DNA from: an uncultured Oscillospiraceae bacterium
GTDB lineage: Bacteria > Bacillota > Clostridia > Oscillospirales > Oscillospiraceae
Assembly (NCBI GenBank): GCA_944386985.1
Contig: CALXDD010000010.1
Span: 20,986 to 84,985, forward strand
Reading direction: 5' to 3'
Length of the DNA stretch: 64,000 nucleotides
A model generated the notes under the pieces. The model had not been told where the DNA came from. It was given only the letters and a program-made list of their open reading frames with translations, and ran no database searches. The translations under genes and the position numbers were made by a program. The first letter of the stretch is position 1; every line of letters starts with the position of its first letter. Shown in pieces: positions 27,494 through 36,102 of this stretch.

Positions 27494-28102
27494 ATGTCTG
27501 TTAGTTTGCAAAAGGGACAGAAGGTCAGCCTGACCAAGGAGGGCCAGGCAGGTCTGAACAGAATCGTGGTGGGCCTCGGCTGGGACGAGGCCCAGGGCGG
27601 CGGCAGAGGCGGCATTCTCGGCTCCCTCTTTTCCGCCCCCACCCAGGCCATCGACTGCGATGCGTCCGCCATTCTGCTGCGAAACGGAAAGCTCACCGAC
27701 GGGAAGGACATCATCTATTTCGGTAATCTCCGCCACCCGTCCGGGGCGGTGCAGCACATGGGCGACAACCTCACCGGCGCCGGCGAGGGCGACGACGAGC
27801 AGATCGTCATCGATCTGGAGCGGGTACCCGCCGAATATGACCGGATCGTCTTTGTGGTGAATATCTACCAGGCCGTGGAGCGCCGCCAGCACTTCGGCAT
27901 GATCCGCAACGCCTTCATCCGCGTTGTGGACGCCCGGGGCAACCAGGAGCTGTGCCGGTACAACCTGTCGGAGGACTACAGCGGCATGACGGCCATGATC
28001 TTCGGCGAGACCTACCGCCACAACGGCGAGTGGAAGTTCAACGCCGTGGGCCAGGGCACCACCGATCCCGCCCTCCCCGATCTGTGCCGGCGCTTCATGT
28101 AA
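27494..28102 (+). CDS. TerD-family protein (TerZ-like, copy 4)
   Basis: This 202-residue TerD-fold protein has MSVSLQKGQKVSLTKEG and GLGWDEAQGGG, then a glycine-rich insertion (GRGGILGSLFSAP) before AIDCDASAILL. The later [17 protein letters not shown] and [13 protein letters not shown] blocks are canonical. The insertion and the CDAS version of the acidic loop set it apart from copies 1 and 2. The ATG at 27494 follows AGGAGGAAAC, 14 bp after the TerA-like gene. It is the last TerD-fold gene before the calcium ATPase. Confidence 0.94.
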   Translation: MSVSLQKGQKVSLTKEGQAGLNRIVVGLGWDEAQGGGRGGILGSLFSAPTQAIDCDASAILLRNGKLTDGKDIIYFGNLRHPSGAVQHMGDNLTGAGEGDDEQIVIDLERVPAEYDRIVFVVNIYQAVERRQHFGMIRNAFIRVVDARGNQELCRYNLSEDYSGMTAMIFGETYRHNGEWKFNAVGQGTTDPALPDLCRRFM

Positions 28103-28151
28103 GCGGTCCGTTCCTCCCATTCGTTTCCATTTGTCATAGATAAACCAGGAG

Positions 28152-28181
28152 AGAGAAGCGAATTGTTGGGATTCCTTCTCT
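28152..28181 (+). terminator. Weak stem-loop between the last terD gene and the ATPase gene
   Basis: AGAGAAG (28152-28158) pairs with CTTCTCT (28175-28181), followed by TTT. It may reduce read-through into the ATPase gene rather than end the operon. Confidence 0.35.
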
Positions 28182-28209
28182 TTTCCTGCGTATACAGGAG
28201 AAAGAAAAC

Positions 28210-30861
28210 ATGCACTACAACGGACTTTCTGACAAAGAAGTCGCCGAATCCAGGCAAAAATACGGCAGTAACGTGATCCCGGATTCCGAGCCCACCACAT
28301 TCTGGGCGGAATTCAAGGAGACCTTCGGCGATCCCATGATCCGCATTCTTCTGGCCATTGCCGCGCTGATGATTGTCATGTGCATCTTCGGGTATGCCGA
28401 CATCTATGAGCCCATCGGCACCATCGTGGCCATCCTGATCGTGGCGTTTGTGTCCGCCAAGACCGGCGTGGCCAGCGACACCAAATACCGCCAGCTGAAG
28501 GACAGCACCAAAAAGGACCAGTGCAAGGTCTACCGAAACGGCGTCATCACCGTCATTGACATCGACGACGTGGTGGTGGGGGACAAGGTGCTGCTCCAGT
28601 CTGGCGACAAGATCCCCGCCGACGGCGTGCTGATCCACGGCAATCTGAAGGTGGACAACTCCGCTCTGAACGGAGAGGCGGAGGAGTGCCCCAAGTGCGC
28701 GGCGGAGGGCGATATGCGCCTGGCCGACGAGATCACCGGCGACACCTTTGTGGATAAGCACTCCCTCTTCCGGGGCGCCGTCCTTTTTGACGGCGAGGGC
28801 GTCCTGGATGTTCAGAAGGTGGGGCTTTCCACCATGATGGGCAAGATGGCGGAGGAGATGCAGGAGGACGAGCCGGACTCCCCCCTGAAGGTGAAGCTGG
28901 CCAATCTTGCCAACATGATCTCCCGGTTCGGCTATATCGGCGCCATCGTCATCGCCGTTTTGTATCTGGCCTTCTATGTGATCTCCGCCGGCGGCTTCGG
29001 GCCTTATCTGGCCTCCGGCGCCACGGAGGTTATCAAGGATGTGGTGGAGGCGGTGTCCCTGGCGGTGGTGATCATCGTCTGCGCCGTCCCCGAGGGGCTG
29101 CCTCTCATGATCTCCCTGGTGCTGATGCAGAACACCAGCAAGATGCTGGACCACAACGTTCTGGTGCGCAAGGCGGAGGGCATCGAGACCGCCGGGTCTC
29201 TCAACATCCTCTTCAGCGACAAGACCGGCACCATCACCAAGGGCCGTCTGGAGGTGGTGGAGTTCTTCACCGCCGACGGCATCACTATCCCCCTTAATGA
29301 GCTCTCCCAGCACGGGAAGATCAAGAGCCTGGTGGATCTCGCCATCGGCAAAAACACCCAGTCCATGTTTGACGCGTCGGGGAACGTGATCGGCGGCAAC
29401 GCCACCGACCAGGCCCTGATGAAATTCCTGGGAGCGGAGCTCTTCCATCAGCTGGAGATCTCCTGCACCGTCACCGAGGCCCAGAGCTTCAACTCCGCCA
29501 ACAAGTTCAGCCAGGCCTATCTCGGCGAGCTGGGCAAGACCTTCTACAAGGGCGCCCCGGAGCGGCTGCTGGCTGTTTCCGGAAAGTACCTCAGCATGAG
29601 CGGTGAGGAGCGGGAGATCGTGCCGGAGGTGATCAACGGCAAGATCGATGAGCTGGCAAGCCGCTCCATGCGGGTTTTGGCCTTCGGCTACTCCACCCAG
29701 GAGATGACGGAGAACAAGATCAACAGCGACACCGTCATCATCGGCTTTGTGGGCATCCGGGACGATGTGCGGCCCGAGGCCCGGGAGGCCATTACCGAGG
29801 TGCAGCACGCGGGCATCCAGGTGGTCATGATCACCGGCGACCGGCTGGAGACCGCGGTGGCCATCGCCAAGGACGCGGGCCTTCTCAAGACCAAGGACGA
29901 CGTGGCCCTCACCTCCAGCCAGCTCGGCGAGCTCAGCGACGACGAGGTGAAGGAGATCATCCCCCGCATCCGGGTCATCGCCCGGGCCCTGCCTACGGAC
30001 AAGTCCCGCATGGTGCGGCTGTGCCAGGAGATGAACCTGGTGGTGGGCATGACCGGCGACGGCGTCAACGACTCCCCGGCTTTGAAGCGGGCCGACGTGG
30101 GCTTTGCCATGGGCAGCGGCACCGAGGCGGCCAAGGAGGCCGGCAAGATCGTCATCCTGGACGACAACTTCAAGTCCATCAAGGACGCCATCTGGTACGG
30201 ACGCACCATTTACCACAACATCCTGAAGTTCTGCAAGTTCCAGCTGGTGATCAATGTGGCGGCGGTGGTGGTCAGCGCCATTGCCCCCTTCTTCGGCATT
30301 GAGGAGCCTTTGAAGGTGACCCATCTGCTGTTTGTCAATCTGGTGATGGACGGCCTGGGGGCCATCATGCTGGGCAATGAGCCGGCTCAGGAGCGCTATA
30401 TGACCGAAAAGCCCCGCCGGCGGGACGAGAGCATCGTCAGCAAGCCGATGATGATCCAGATCGTCATCATGGGCCTGTGGCTCACGGCCCTGAGCTTCTT
30501 CTTCCTGAAGGCGCCCTTCTTTGACCAGTTCTTTGCCAACACCGAGCAGAAGATGTCCGCCTATTTTGTGCTCTTTATCTGGAGCGCCCTCTTCAACGGC
30601 TTCAATGTCCGTGACGACGGCTTCGCCATCTTCAAGGGCCTGAACGAGAACACCGGCTTTATGAAGGTGTTTATCGCCATTGTCCTCATTCAGGCCGCCA
30701 TCGTCAACGCGGCGCTGCTCCCGGTGAAGGCCGGTGAGTGGATCAGCAACATGTTCAGCTGTACGCCCTTCCCGCCCATGGCCTGGGTGGTTGTTGCGAT
30801 CCTGGCGGCGACCATGATCCCGGTGGATATGCTCCGCAAGGCGCTGACCCCTAAAAAGTAA
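28210..30861 (+). CDS. PMCA-type calcium-translocating P-type ATPase
   Basis: This 883-residue P2-type ATPase has about ten membrane spans. The phosphorylated aspartate is D337 in SDKTGTITKG; the M4 calcium site reads CAVPEGLP (291-298), M6 has the FVNLVMDGLGA site, and the hinge is MTGDGVNDSPAL. The actuator loop, TGES in most P-type pumps, reads NGEA (154-157), a subfamily variant. It pumps Ca2+ out of the cytosol at ATP cost. Sitting directly after four TerD-fold genes encoding Ca2+-binding proteins, it likely sets the calcium signal those proteins read; no terC is present, so it may fill the membrane-partner role. Confidence 0.95.
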   Translation: MHYNGLSDKEVAESRQKYGSNVIPDSEPTTFWAEFKETFGDPMIRILLAIAALMIVMCIFGYADIYEPIGTIVAILIVAFVSAKTGVASDTKYRQLKDSTKKDQCKVYRNGVITVIDIDDVVVGDKVLLQSGDKIPADGVLIHGNLKVDNSALNGEAEECPKCAAEGDMRLADEITGDTFVDKHSLFRGAVLFDGEGVLDVQKVGLSTMMGKMAEEMQEDEPDSPLKVKLANLANMISRFGYIGAIVIAVLYLAFYVISAGGFGPYLASGATEVIKDVVEAVSLAVVIIVCAVPEGLPLMISLVLMQNTSKMLDHNVLVRKAEGIETAGSLNILFSDKTGTITKGRLEVVEFFTADGITIPLNELSQHGKIKSLVDLAIGKNTQSMFDASGNVIGGNATDQALMKFLGAELFHQLEISCTVTEAQSFNSANKFSQAYLGELGKTFYKGAPERLLAVSGKYLSMSGEEREIVPEVINGKIDELASRSMRVLAFGYSTQEMTENKINSDTVIIGFVGIRDDVRPEAREAITEVQHAGIQVVMITGDRLETAVAIAKDAGLLKTKDDVALTSSQLGELSDDEVKEIIPRIRVIARALPTDKSRMVRLCQEMNLVVGMTGDGVNDSPALKRADVGFAMGSGTEAAKEAGKIVILDDNFKSIKDAIWYGRTIYHNILKFCKFQLVINVAAVVVSAIAPFFGIEEPLKVTHLLFVNLVMDGLGAIMLGNEPAQERYMTEKPRRRDESIVSKPMMIQIVIMGLWLTALSFFFLKAPFFDQFFANTEQKMSAYFVLFIWSALFNGFNVRDDGFAIFKGLNENTGFMKVFIAIVLIQAAIVNAALLPVKAGEWISNMFSCTPFPPMAWVVVAILAATMIPVDMLRKALTPKK

Positions 30862-30869
30862 CAACGCGG

Positions 30870-30895
30870 AAGGGGCGCTTCAAAGCGCCCCTTTT
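30870..30895 (+). terminator. Terminator after the calcium ATPase gene
   Basis: A stem of at least 9 bp (AAGGGGCGC and GCGCCCCTT) around a 6-base loop is followed by TTCC after TTTT. The rhomboid gene begins only about 25 bp later without an obvious promoter, so some read-through is expected. Confidence 0.7.
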
Positions 30896-30917
30896 CCATG
30901 ACAGGAGGTGTCGCTCC

Positions 30918-31493
30918 ATGAAGAAACTTCAATACAATTCCCCTGTGGTCCTCAGCTTCTTTTTCCTCTCCCTTCTCTCCCTCCTGCTGGGATACCTGAC
31001 GAAGGGCTGGACCACAACGGCCTTCTTCTCCGTCTACCGGTCGTCCCTGCTGAGCCCTCTGACCTATGTCCGCTTTCTGGGCCATGTGCTGGGCCACGCC
31101 AATTTCGACCACTTTCTCGGCAACATGCTGCTGCTTCTGGTGATCGGTCCGCCTCTGGAGGAGAAGTACGGCGGCAAGGCGCTGCTGACCGGCATTGTCT
31201 TTACCGCCATCATCTCCGGCGTTCTGCAGTTTGTGTGCTTCCCCCATTCCGCTCTTCTGGGCGCCAGCGGCATCGTGTTCATGATGATCATGCTGGCCTC
31301 CCTGTCCGGCATGAAGGGAGGAAAGATCCCCCTGACTCTGATTTTGGTGGGGGTGCTCTATCTGGGGCAGGAGGTGTACTCCATGCTCTTTGTCCGGGAC
31401 AATGTGGCCAACCTCATGCACATCGTGGGGGGCCTTTGCGGCACGGCCTTCGGCTTCCTGGTGGGCCGGAACCACGCCTCCCGGAGCTATTGA
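30918..31493 (+). CDS. Rhomboid family intramembrane serine protease
   Basis: This 191-residue protein has six predicted membrane helices. The catalytic serine is S117 in GASG, the catalytic histidine is H168 in NLMHIVGG, and H60-x4-H65-x3-N69 in GHANFDHFLGNM supplies the usual histidine/asparagine oxyanion positions. Rhomboids cut transmembrane substrates inside the bilayer. A rhomboid in this position, between the calcium pump and the nucleotide-biosynthesis-like genes, is one of several proteases in the cluster. The ribosome site is CAGGAGGTG. The next gene starts 28 bp later. Confidence 0.93.
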   Translation: MKKLQYNSPVVLSFFFLSLLSLLLGYLTKGWTTTAFFSVYRSSLLSPLTYVRFLGHVLGHANFDHFLGNMLLLLVIGPPLEEKYGGKALLTGIVFTAIISGVLQFVCFPHSALLGASGIVFMMIMLASLSGMKGGKIPLTLILVGVLYLGQEVYSMLFVRDNVANLMHIVGGLCGTAFGFLVGRNHASRSY

Positions 31494-31521
31494 CTTATTC
31501 CAATCAGCGAGGAAACAGCCT

Positions 31522-32670
31522 ATGCCTGACTACACAAGTGAAAATACCCTCCGGGTGGCCAAGCGGTTTCAAAACGCCAAGCGGACCTATCTGCTGGTAA
31601 ACCCCCTCCAGGCCAAGCACATTCCCGTGAGCCCCTCGAAGGCCCTTGCCATGATGAACGCTCTGGGCAGTCTTCTGGCGCGGCGGTGGCCGGAGACCCG
31701 GCTGGTCATCGGCTTTGCGGAGACGGCCACCGCCATCGGCGCCGCCGTGGCCGCCGCCCTGTCCCCCGACTGCATTTATCTCCCCACCACCCGGGAGGCG
31801 TTCCCCAAGGGACAGCGCTGGGTGGAGTTCCGGGAGGAGCACAGCCACGCGGTGGAGCAGAAGCTCTGCGGCGACGGCCTCCCGGCGCGGCTGGAGGGGA
31901 CGGATACGGTGATTTTGGTGGACGACGAGATCTCCACCGGCAACACCCTTATCAACATGGTGGAGGCCCTGCGGCAGGCGTATCCCCTCTTTCGGGAGAA
32001 GCGGATCGTGGCGGCGTCCATCCTCAACCGGGTGCCGCCGGAAAACGAGGCGCGGATGGCCCGGGCGGGGATCGAGAGCGCCTGTCTGGTGAAGCTCCCC
32101 CAGGAGGACTACACCGCCCGGGTGGTGCCTCTCTCCGTCCGGGAGGCGGAGGGCGTGGAGCCCGCCGCCCTCTCCCTTTGCCGGGAGACCCTGCCCTGCG
32201 CGCCCCTCCGGGACCCCCGCCTGGGTCTTCCCATCGGGGCGTACCGGGAGAGCTGCGCCGCCGCGGCGGAGGCATTCCTCCCCCGGGCGCTCCGGCAGAT
32301 TTCCCCGGGCAGCCGGGTGACGGTGCTGGGGACGGAGGAGTGCATGTACCCGGCCCTTCTTTTGGGAAAGCGCCTGGAGGAGGCGGGACAGGACTACCGC
32401 GTCCGCTGCCACGCCACCACCAGAAGCCCCATCGGCGTGTGCGGGGAGCCGGGCTACCCCATTTTCTCCGGCCGGAAGCTTCCCAGCTTTTATGACGAGA
32501 ACCGGGCCACTTATCTCTACGATATGGAGTCCTGCGACGCGCTTGTGGTGGTCTCCGACACGCCGGAGGAGGGGACGAAGGCCCTCGGCGCTCTGGCGGC
32601 CGCCTTCCCCCTGGCAGCAGGCGGAAGGGGATTCTATCTCCAGGGAGGTCAGCATGTTTGGTACCTATAA
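31522..32670 (+). CDS. Ter-operon phosphoribosyltransferase with C-terminal TRSP domain
   Basis: This 382-residue protein has a PRTase domain whose PRPP-binding loop is ILVDDEISTGNT at residues 131-142. A C-terminal TRSP domain follows, literally containing TRSP at residues 300-303 within CHATTRSPIGVCGEPG. This domain pair is known from tellurite-resistance-associated operons, where it is proposed to make a nucleoside-like compound from PRPP; the product is unknown. The start at 31522 follows GAGGAAAC; a longer in-frame extension overlaps the rhomboid gene and is rejected. Its last 17 bases overlap the next gene, showing coupling. Confidence 0.92.
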   Translation: MPDYTSENTLRVAKRFQNAKRTYLLVNPLQAKHIPVSPSKALAMMNALGSLLARRWPETRLVIGFAETATAIGAAVAAALSPDCIYLPTTREAFPKGQRWVEFREEHSHAVEQKLCGDGLPARLEGTDTVILVDDEISTGNTLINMVEALRQAYPLFREKRIVAASILNRVPPENEARMARAGIESACLVKLPQEDYTARVVPLSVREAEGVEPAALSLCRETLPCAPLRDPRLGLPIGAYRESCAAAAEAFLPRALRQISPGSRVTVLGTEECMYPALLLGKRLEEAGQDYRVRCHATTRSPIGVCGEPGYPIFSGRKLPSFYDENRATYLYDMESCDALVVVSDTPEEGTKALGALAAAFPLAAGGRGFYLQGGQHVWYL

Positions 32671-33706
32671 ACCGGAGGATGTGGAGATCCTTCTCAAGGA
32701 CATCACCGGCCTGGTGGAGCCCCTGCCCACGGCGGAGCGGGAGAAGCGGATCCAGAGCGGCGTCCACTACTCGGAGATGCTCCCCATTGAGTACGAGCCC
32801 TCGCCGGCGTATCTGGCGGCCTATGAGGATGGGCTGCGGCGCTACGCCCCCCTGACCGCCGCCGCGGTGGCCTCCGTCTCCAGGCAGATCTGGGAGGAGA
32901 AGGGGGAGGACGCGGTGCTGGTGTCCCTGGCCCGGGCGGGGACCTCCGTGGGGGTGCTGATCAAGCGCTATCTCGCCTGGAAATACCATGTGGAGGTTCG
33001 GCACTACACCATCTCCATCATCCGTGGCGTGGGCGTCGACAAAAACGCCATGGACTACCTTCTGGCGCGCTACAAGCCGGAGCAGATCCAGTTTGTGGAC
33101 GGCTGGACCGGGAAGGGCGCCATTCAGAATGAGCTGAACCGGGCCATGGCGGAGTACCCCGGGGTGGACCCGGGGCTGGCGGTGCTGTCGGACCCCGCCG
33201 GACTGGCGGGGAAGTGCGGCACCCACGACGATTTCCTCATCGCCAGCTCCTGCCTCAATTCCACCGTCTCGGGACTTCTCAGCCGGACCTTCTACCGGAG
33301 GGATCTGATCGGGGAGAAGGACTTCCACGGGGCGGCCTTCTACCGGGAGCTTTTGGAAAAGGACCTCACCTACTCCTTCATCGGGGCCATCGAGGCCCAC
33401 TTCCCCCAGGCGGCGGACAGGCCCCTGGAGGATACCGTCCCCGCCGGAGGCGCGCTGGAGGAGGTACAGGCGATCTGTGAGCAGTTTTCCATTGCCGACC
33501 GCAACCTGGTGAAGCCCAGCATCGGGGAGGCCACCCGGGTGCTTTTGCGGCGGGTGCCCTGGATGGTGCTGGTGCGCAGCATGGACGACGAGGAGCACCT
33601 GGGCCATATCTATCAACTTGCAAAGGAGAAGGGCGTTCCCCTGATGGAGTACCCCCTGGTGCACTACCGGGCCTGCGGACTCATCCGGGCCATCGCCGAC
33701 AGCTGA
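32654..33706 (+). CDS. StiP-family protein (Ter-operon PRTase-like or cysteine protease-like)
   Basis: This 350-residue protein matches the StiP family, which databases label either as cysteine protease or as PRTase-like. VSLARAGTSVGVLIKRYL and IRGVGVDKNAMDYLL resemble nucleotide or phosphoribosyl binding turns, while GKCGTHDDFLIASSCLNSTVSGL holds two cysteines and a histidine. The real activity is undetermined. It starts inside the preceding PRTase gene (17-bp overlap) after GGGAGG and ends 2 bp before the HAD gene, so the three are translated together and likely act in one pathway. Confidence 0.87.
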   Translation: MFGTYKPEDVEILLKDITGLVEPLPTAEREKRIQSGVHYSEMLPIEYEPSPAYLAAYEDGLRRYAPLTAAAVASVSRQIWEEKGEDAVLVSLARAGTSVGVLIKRYLAWKYHVEVRHYTISIIRGVGVDKNAMDYLLARYKPEQIQFVDGWTGKGAIQNELNRAMAEYPGVDPGLAVLSDPAGLAGKCGTHDDFLIASSCLNSTVSGLLSRTFYRRDLIGEKDFHGAAFYRELLEKDLTYSFIGAIEAHFPQAADRPLEDTVPAGGALEEVQAICEQFSIADRNLVKPSIGEATRVLLRRVPWMVLVRSMDDEEHLGHIYQLAKEKGVPLMEYPLVHYRACGLIRAIADS

Positions 33707-33708
33707 CC

Positions 33709-34479
33709 ATGGAGAAAACCATCTTCGCAAGCGATTTGGACAACACCCTGCTGTTTTCCTGGAAGCACGCTGAGGACGCCGACGTGTGCGTGGAGCTTTT
33801 AAACGGGGAGCCCCAGGGCTATCTGACCAGGGAAACGCCGGGGCGGCTTGCCCGCCTGATGGACCGGGCCCTCTTCGTGCCGGTCACCAGCCGGTCGGTG
33901 GAGCAGTACCTCCGCATCCAGTTTCCGGCGGCCTGCCGTCCTCAGTACGCGGTGACCTCCAACGGAGGGGTGCTGCTCATAGACGGCGAGGCGGACGGGC
34001 AGTGGCTGGAGGAGTCCCAAAGGGCCGTGTCCCCCTGGCAGGATGCCATCCGGGAGACCATAGCGGCCCTGGAGGCTGCGCCCCAGGCCAGGCGCTGCCG
34101 GGTGGTGGACGGGATGTACGCCTTTGCCGCCTGCGATACGCCGGAGGACGCCCAGGCCCTGGCCGGGGCCATGGAGGGAAAAACATCCCTGAACATGGAG
34201 GTTTCGGGACGGAAGACCTACTTCTTCCCGCCGCCCATCAACAAGGGCGAGGCGGTCCGCCGCCTGCGGGCGCGTTTCCGGGCGGAGCGGGTGATCTGCG
34301 CCGGGGACACCACCATGGACGTTCCCATGCTGGAAATGGCGGACCTGGCCATCGCTCCGGAGGAGGTTCTGGTCCGGGGAATTTCACCGGAGAGGACGGC
34401 GGTCTGGGATGCGTCGGGCCGTTTTTATGACTTTGTTCTGCTGGAGGCCGCCCGGTACCTGGGGCTGAAAGCGGAGTAG
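33709..34479 (+). CDS. HAD-superfamily phosphatase (class IIB)
   Basis: This 256-residue HAD hydrolase has motif I DLDNTL (D9 nucleophile and D11), motif II in VTSRS, a motif III lysine in PINKGEAVRRL and motif IV GDTTMDVPML. A C2 cap lies between motifs II and III, like Cof and sucrose-phosphate phosphatases. It would remove phosphate from a small metabolite, plausibly the product of the two PRTase-like proteins upstream. The start is 2 bp after the StiP-family stop with no clear ribosome site, so it relies on translational coupling. Confidence 0.92.
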   Translation: MEKTIFASDLDNTLLFSWKHAEDADVCVELLNGEPQGYLTRETPGRLARLMDRALFVPVTSRSVEQYLRIQFPAACRPQYAVTSNGGVLLIDGEADGQWLEESQRAVSPWQDAIRETIAALEAAPQARRCRVVDGMYAFAACDTPEDAQALAGAMEGKTSLNMEVSGRKTYFFPPPINKGEAVRRLRARFRAERVICAGDTTMDVPMLEMADLAIAPEEVLVRGISPERTAVWDASGRFYDFVLLEAARYLGLKAE

Positions 34480-34535
34480 ACACGGGCCGGGCCAGAGGCC
34501 CAGAGAGGGAGAGATTTTTCAAAGGAGCGGTGTGG

Positions 34536-35903
34536 ATGGCAGATTATAAGCAGTATTTTCAGGTGGTGCTTCGCACCCCCTCCGGGGCGGACGCGGCGGA
34601 GGAGTTCTTCACCCAAAGCGGGCGGTACGCCAATTTCCGGAAGGACACCTACTTTATCCGGTATCTGTGCGGCGGGGCGTACGACGCCGTTGCGGCCAGG
34701 GCAAAGGCCTGGGAGGGCGGGGGCCAGCGGGAGGGACGGGTGTTTGTCCCCTCCCTGTCCCGGCAGCCGGATCAGGGAGAGATGGGAAAGTACATGGCCC
34801 TCTATGAGAAGGGGACGGACGCCCTGCCCTTCCGCTTTGAAAACTGGATTTTGCAAGAGGCCTTTCAGGACCACTTCCGGGAGATGCTGGAGCTGTTTCA
34901 GAAGAGCCGGGGACGGGCGGAGGCCTCCATCCTCCGGAATTTTGCTGTAAAGCTGCTCTACTGGATCGATCTGTACTTCCCCCGTCTCTTTGTGGAGACG
35001 AAGCACCTTTTGGTGTTTCCCAAGTTTGTGTGCGGCGGTACGGTGAAGCTGCCGGAGTATCTCTTCCTCTGCCTTTTGTACCGAATGGGCTGCGACGTGC
35101 TGTACATAGGCGGAGAGGACATTTCCCTGCGGGACCCGGACCTTCTTAAGCTGTCCCTCCGGGCGGAGGCGCCCAAGCAAAGCGCCCCGCCGGCCGCAGT
35201 TCCGGTGATCTCCGCCGCCTCCCGCCCGGGGAGGACGGAGACGGTCCGTCCCACCGTCCAGATCCCCCGGCGGCCCTCTGAAACGCCGCCGCGCCGGGAG
35301 ACGGCTCCGCCGCCCCGGTCCGGGGAGGGCCAGCCCCTTGACTATGTGGAGCTTGCCAAGCTGGCCCGGTCCGTGGTGATGCTCCAGGTCTTTGACGACC
35401 AGCGGCAGTGCTATAAAACCGGCTCCGGCGTCATCGTCCACGAGGGGGGCTATATCCTCACCAACTTCCATGTGGTCTCCGGCGGGCGGTATTTCGGGAT
35501 TCTTTTGGAGGAGGAGCAGGAGGTGTTCTACACCAACGAGCTCATCAAATACCACCCGGACTTTGACCTGGCCATTCTGCGCATGCAGAAGCACAGAACG
35601 CCCATCCCCGTGCGGCGGGGCGGCCCGCCCCTGGTGCGGGGCCAGAAGGTGGTGGCCATCGGAAGCCCCCTGGGGCTGTTCAACACCGTTTCGGACGGGA
35701 TCATCTCCGGCTTCCGCACGGTGGGGGAGCGGTCCATGATCCAGTTTACCGCCCCTACCTCCCACGGCAGCAGCGGCGGGGCGCTTTTGGATTTGTACGG
35801 CAACCTCATCGGCGTGATCACCGCGGGCTTTGACGACGGGCAGAACCTGAACCTGGCCGTGGACAGCAAGACCATTTTGGAGTTTTCCGGCGGGCTTTTG
35901 TAG
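34536..35903 (+). CDS. Trypsin-like serine protease fused to a YceG-like domain
   Basis: This 455-residue cytoplasmic protein has three parts. Residues about 130-212 repeat the unit found three times in YceG (RNFAVKLLYWIDLYFPRL, then PEYLFLCLLYRMGCDVLYI and an acidic turn). Residues 213-268 are a proline/arginine-rich linker. Residues 275-455 are an S1/DegP-type protease with the triad H312 (TNFHVVSGG), D344 (DFDLAIL) and S413 (HGSSGGALLD). No signal peptide or PDZ domain is seen, so it should act in the cytosol. The shared domain suggests docking with YceG or the same partner. The start is the ATG after AAAGGAG, not the GTG two codons upstream. Confidence 0.9.
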   Translation: MADYKQYFQVVLRTPSGADAAEEFFTQSGRYANFRKDTYFIRYLCGGAYDAVAARAKAWEGGGQREGRVFVPSLSRQPDQGEMGKYMALYEKGTDALPFRFENWILQEAFQDHFREMLELFQKSRGRAEASILRNFAVKLLYWIDLYFPRLFVETKHLLVFPKFVCGGTVKLPEYLFLCLLYRMGCDVLYIGGEDISLRDPDLLKLSLRAEAPKQSAPPAAVPVISAASRPGRTETVRPTVQIPRRPSETPPRRETAPPPRSGEGQPLDYVELAKLARSVVMLQVFDDQRQCYKTGSGVIVHEGGYILTNFHVVSGGRYFGILLEEEQEVFYTNELIKYHPDFDLAILRMQKHRTPIPVRRGGPPLVRGQKVVAIGSPLGLFNTVSDGIISGFRTVGERSMIQFTAPTSHGSSGGALLDLYGNLIGVITAGFDDGQNLNLAVDSKTILEFSGGLL

Positions 35904-35924
35904 CCCGATGGAGCAAAAACAGGA

Positions 35925-35957
35925 CCCGGGAGGGCGGCGGCTCTCCCGGGCCTTTTT
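35925..35957 (+). terminator. Terminator at the end of the ter module
   Basis: An 8-bp GC stem (CCCGGGAG and CTCCCGGG) with a 10-base loop is followed by CCTTTTT. It separates the ter genes from the MoxR-led operon. Confidence 0.8.
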
Positions 35958-36021
35958 GCCTTTCGGAAGACGGCGGCTTTTCCTCTTTTCGGGGGTTTGC
36001 CGGAATTTCCCACGGTACGGC

Positions 36022-36050
36022 TTGTCATTTTGGCCAAAATCCCCTACAAT
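36022..36050 (+). promoter_or_regulatory. Promoter with embedded palindrome for the MoxR-DUF4132 operon
   Basis: TTGTCA (36022-36027) and TACAAT (36045-36050) are exactly 17 bp apart. The spacer contains the perfect 14-bp palindrome ATTTTGGCCAAAAT (36027-36040). A protein bound there would block RNA polymerase, so this is a strong candidate repressor operator. The start point is expected near 36057, about 46 bases before the first ATG. Confidence 0.65.
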
Positions 36051-36102
36051 GGACATAACTTATCGTCCGTTTCCACATCAATTTCCAATGAGGTGAGGCA
36101 CT

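Noticed and set aside
28012-30864. 950-codon antisense frame across the calcium ATPase gene
   Set aside because: Low-complexity translation, no ribosome site, and the plus strand encodes a full P-type ATPase.
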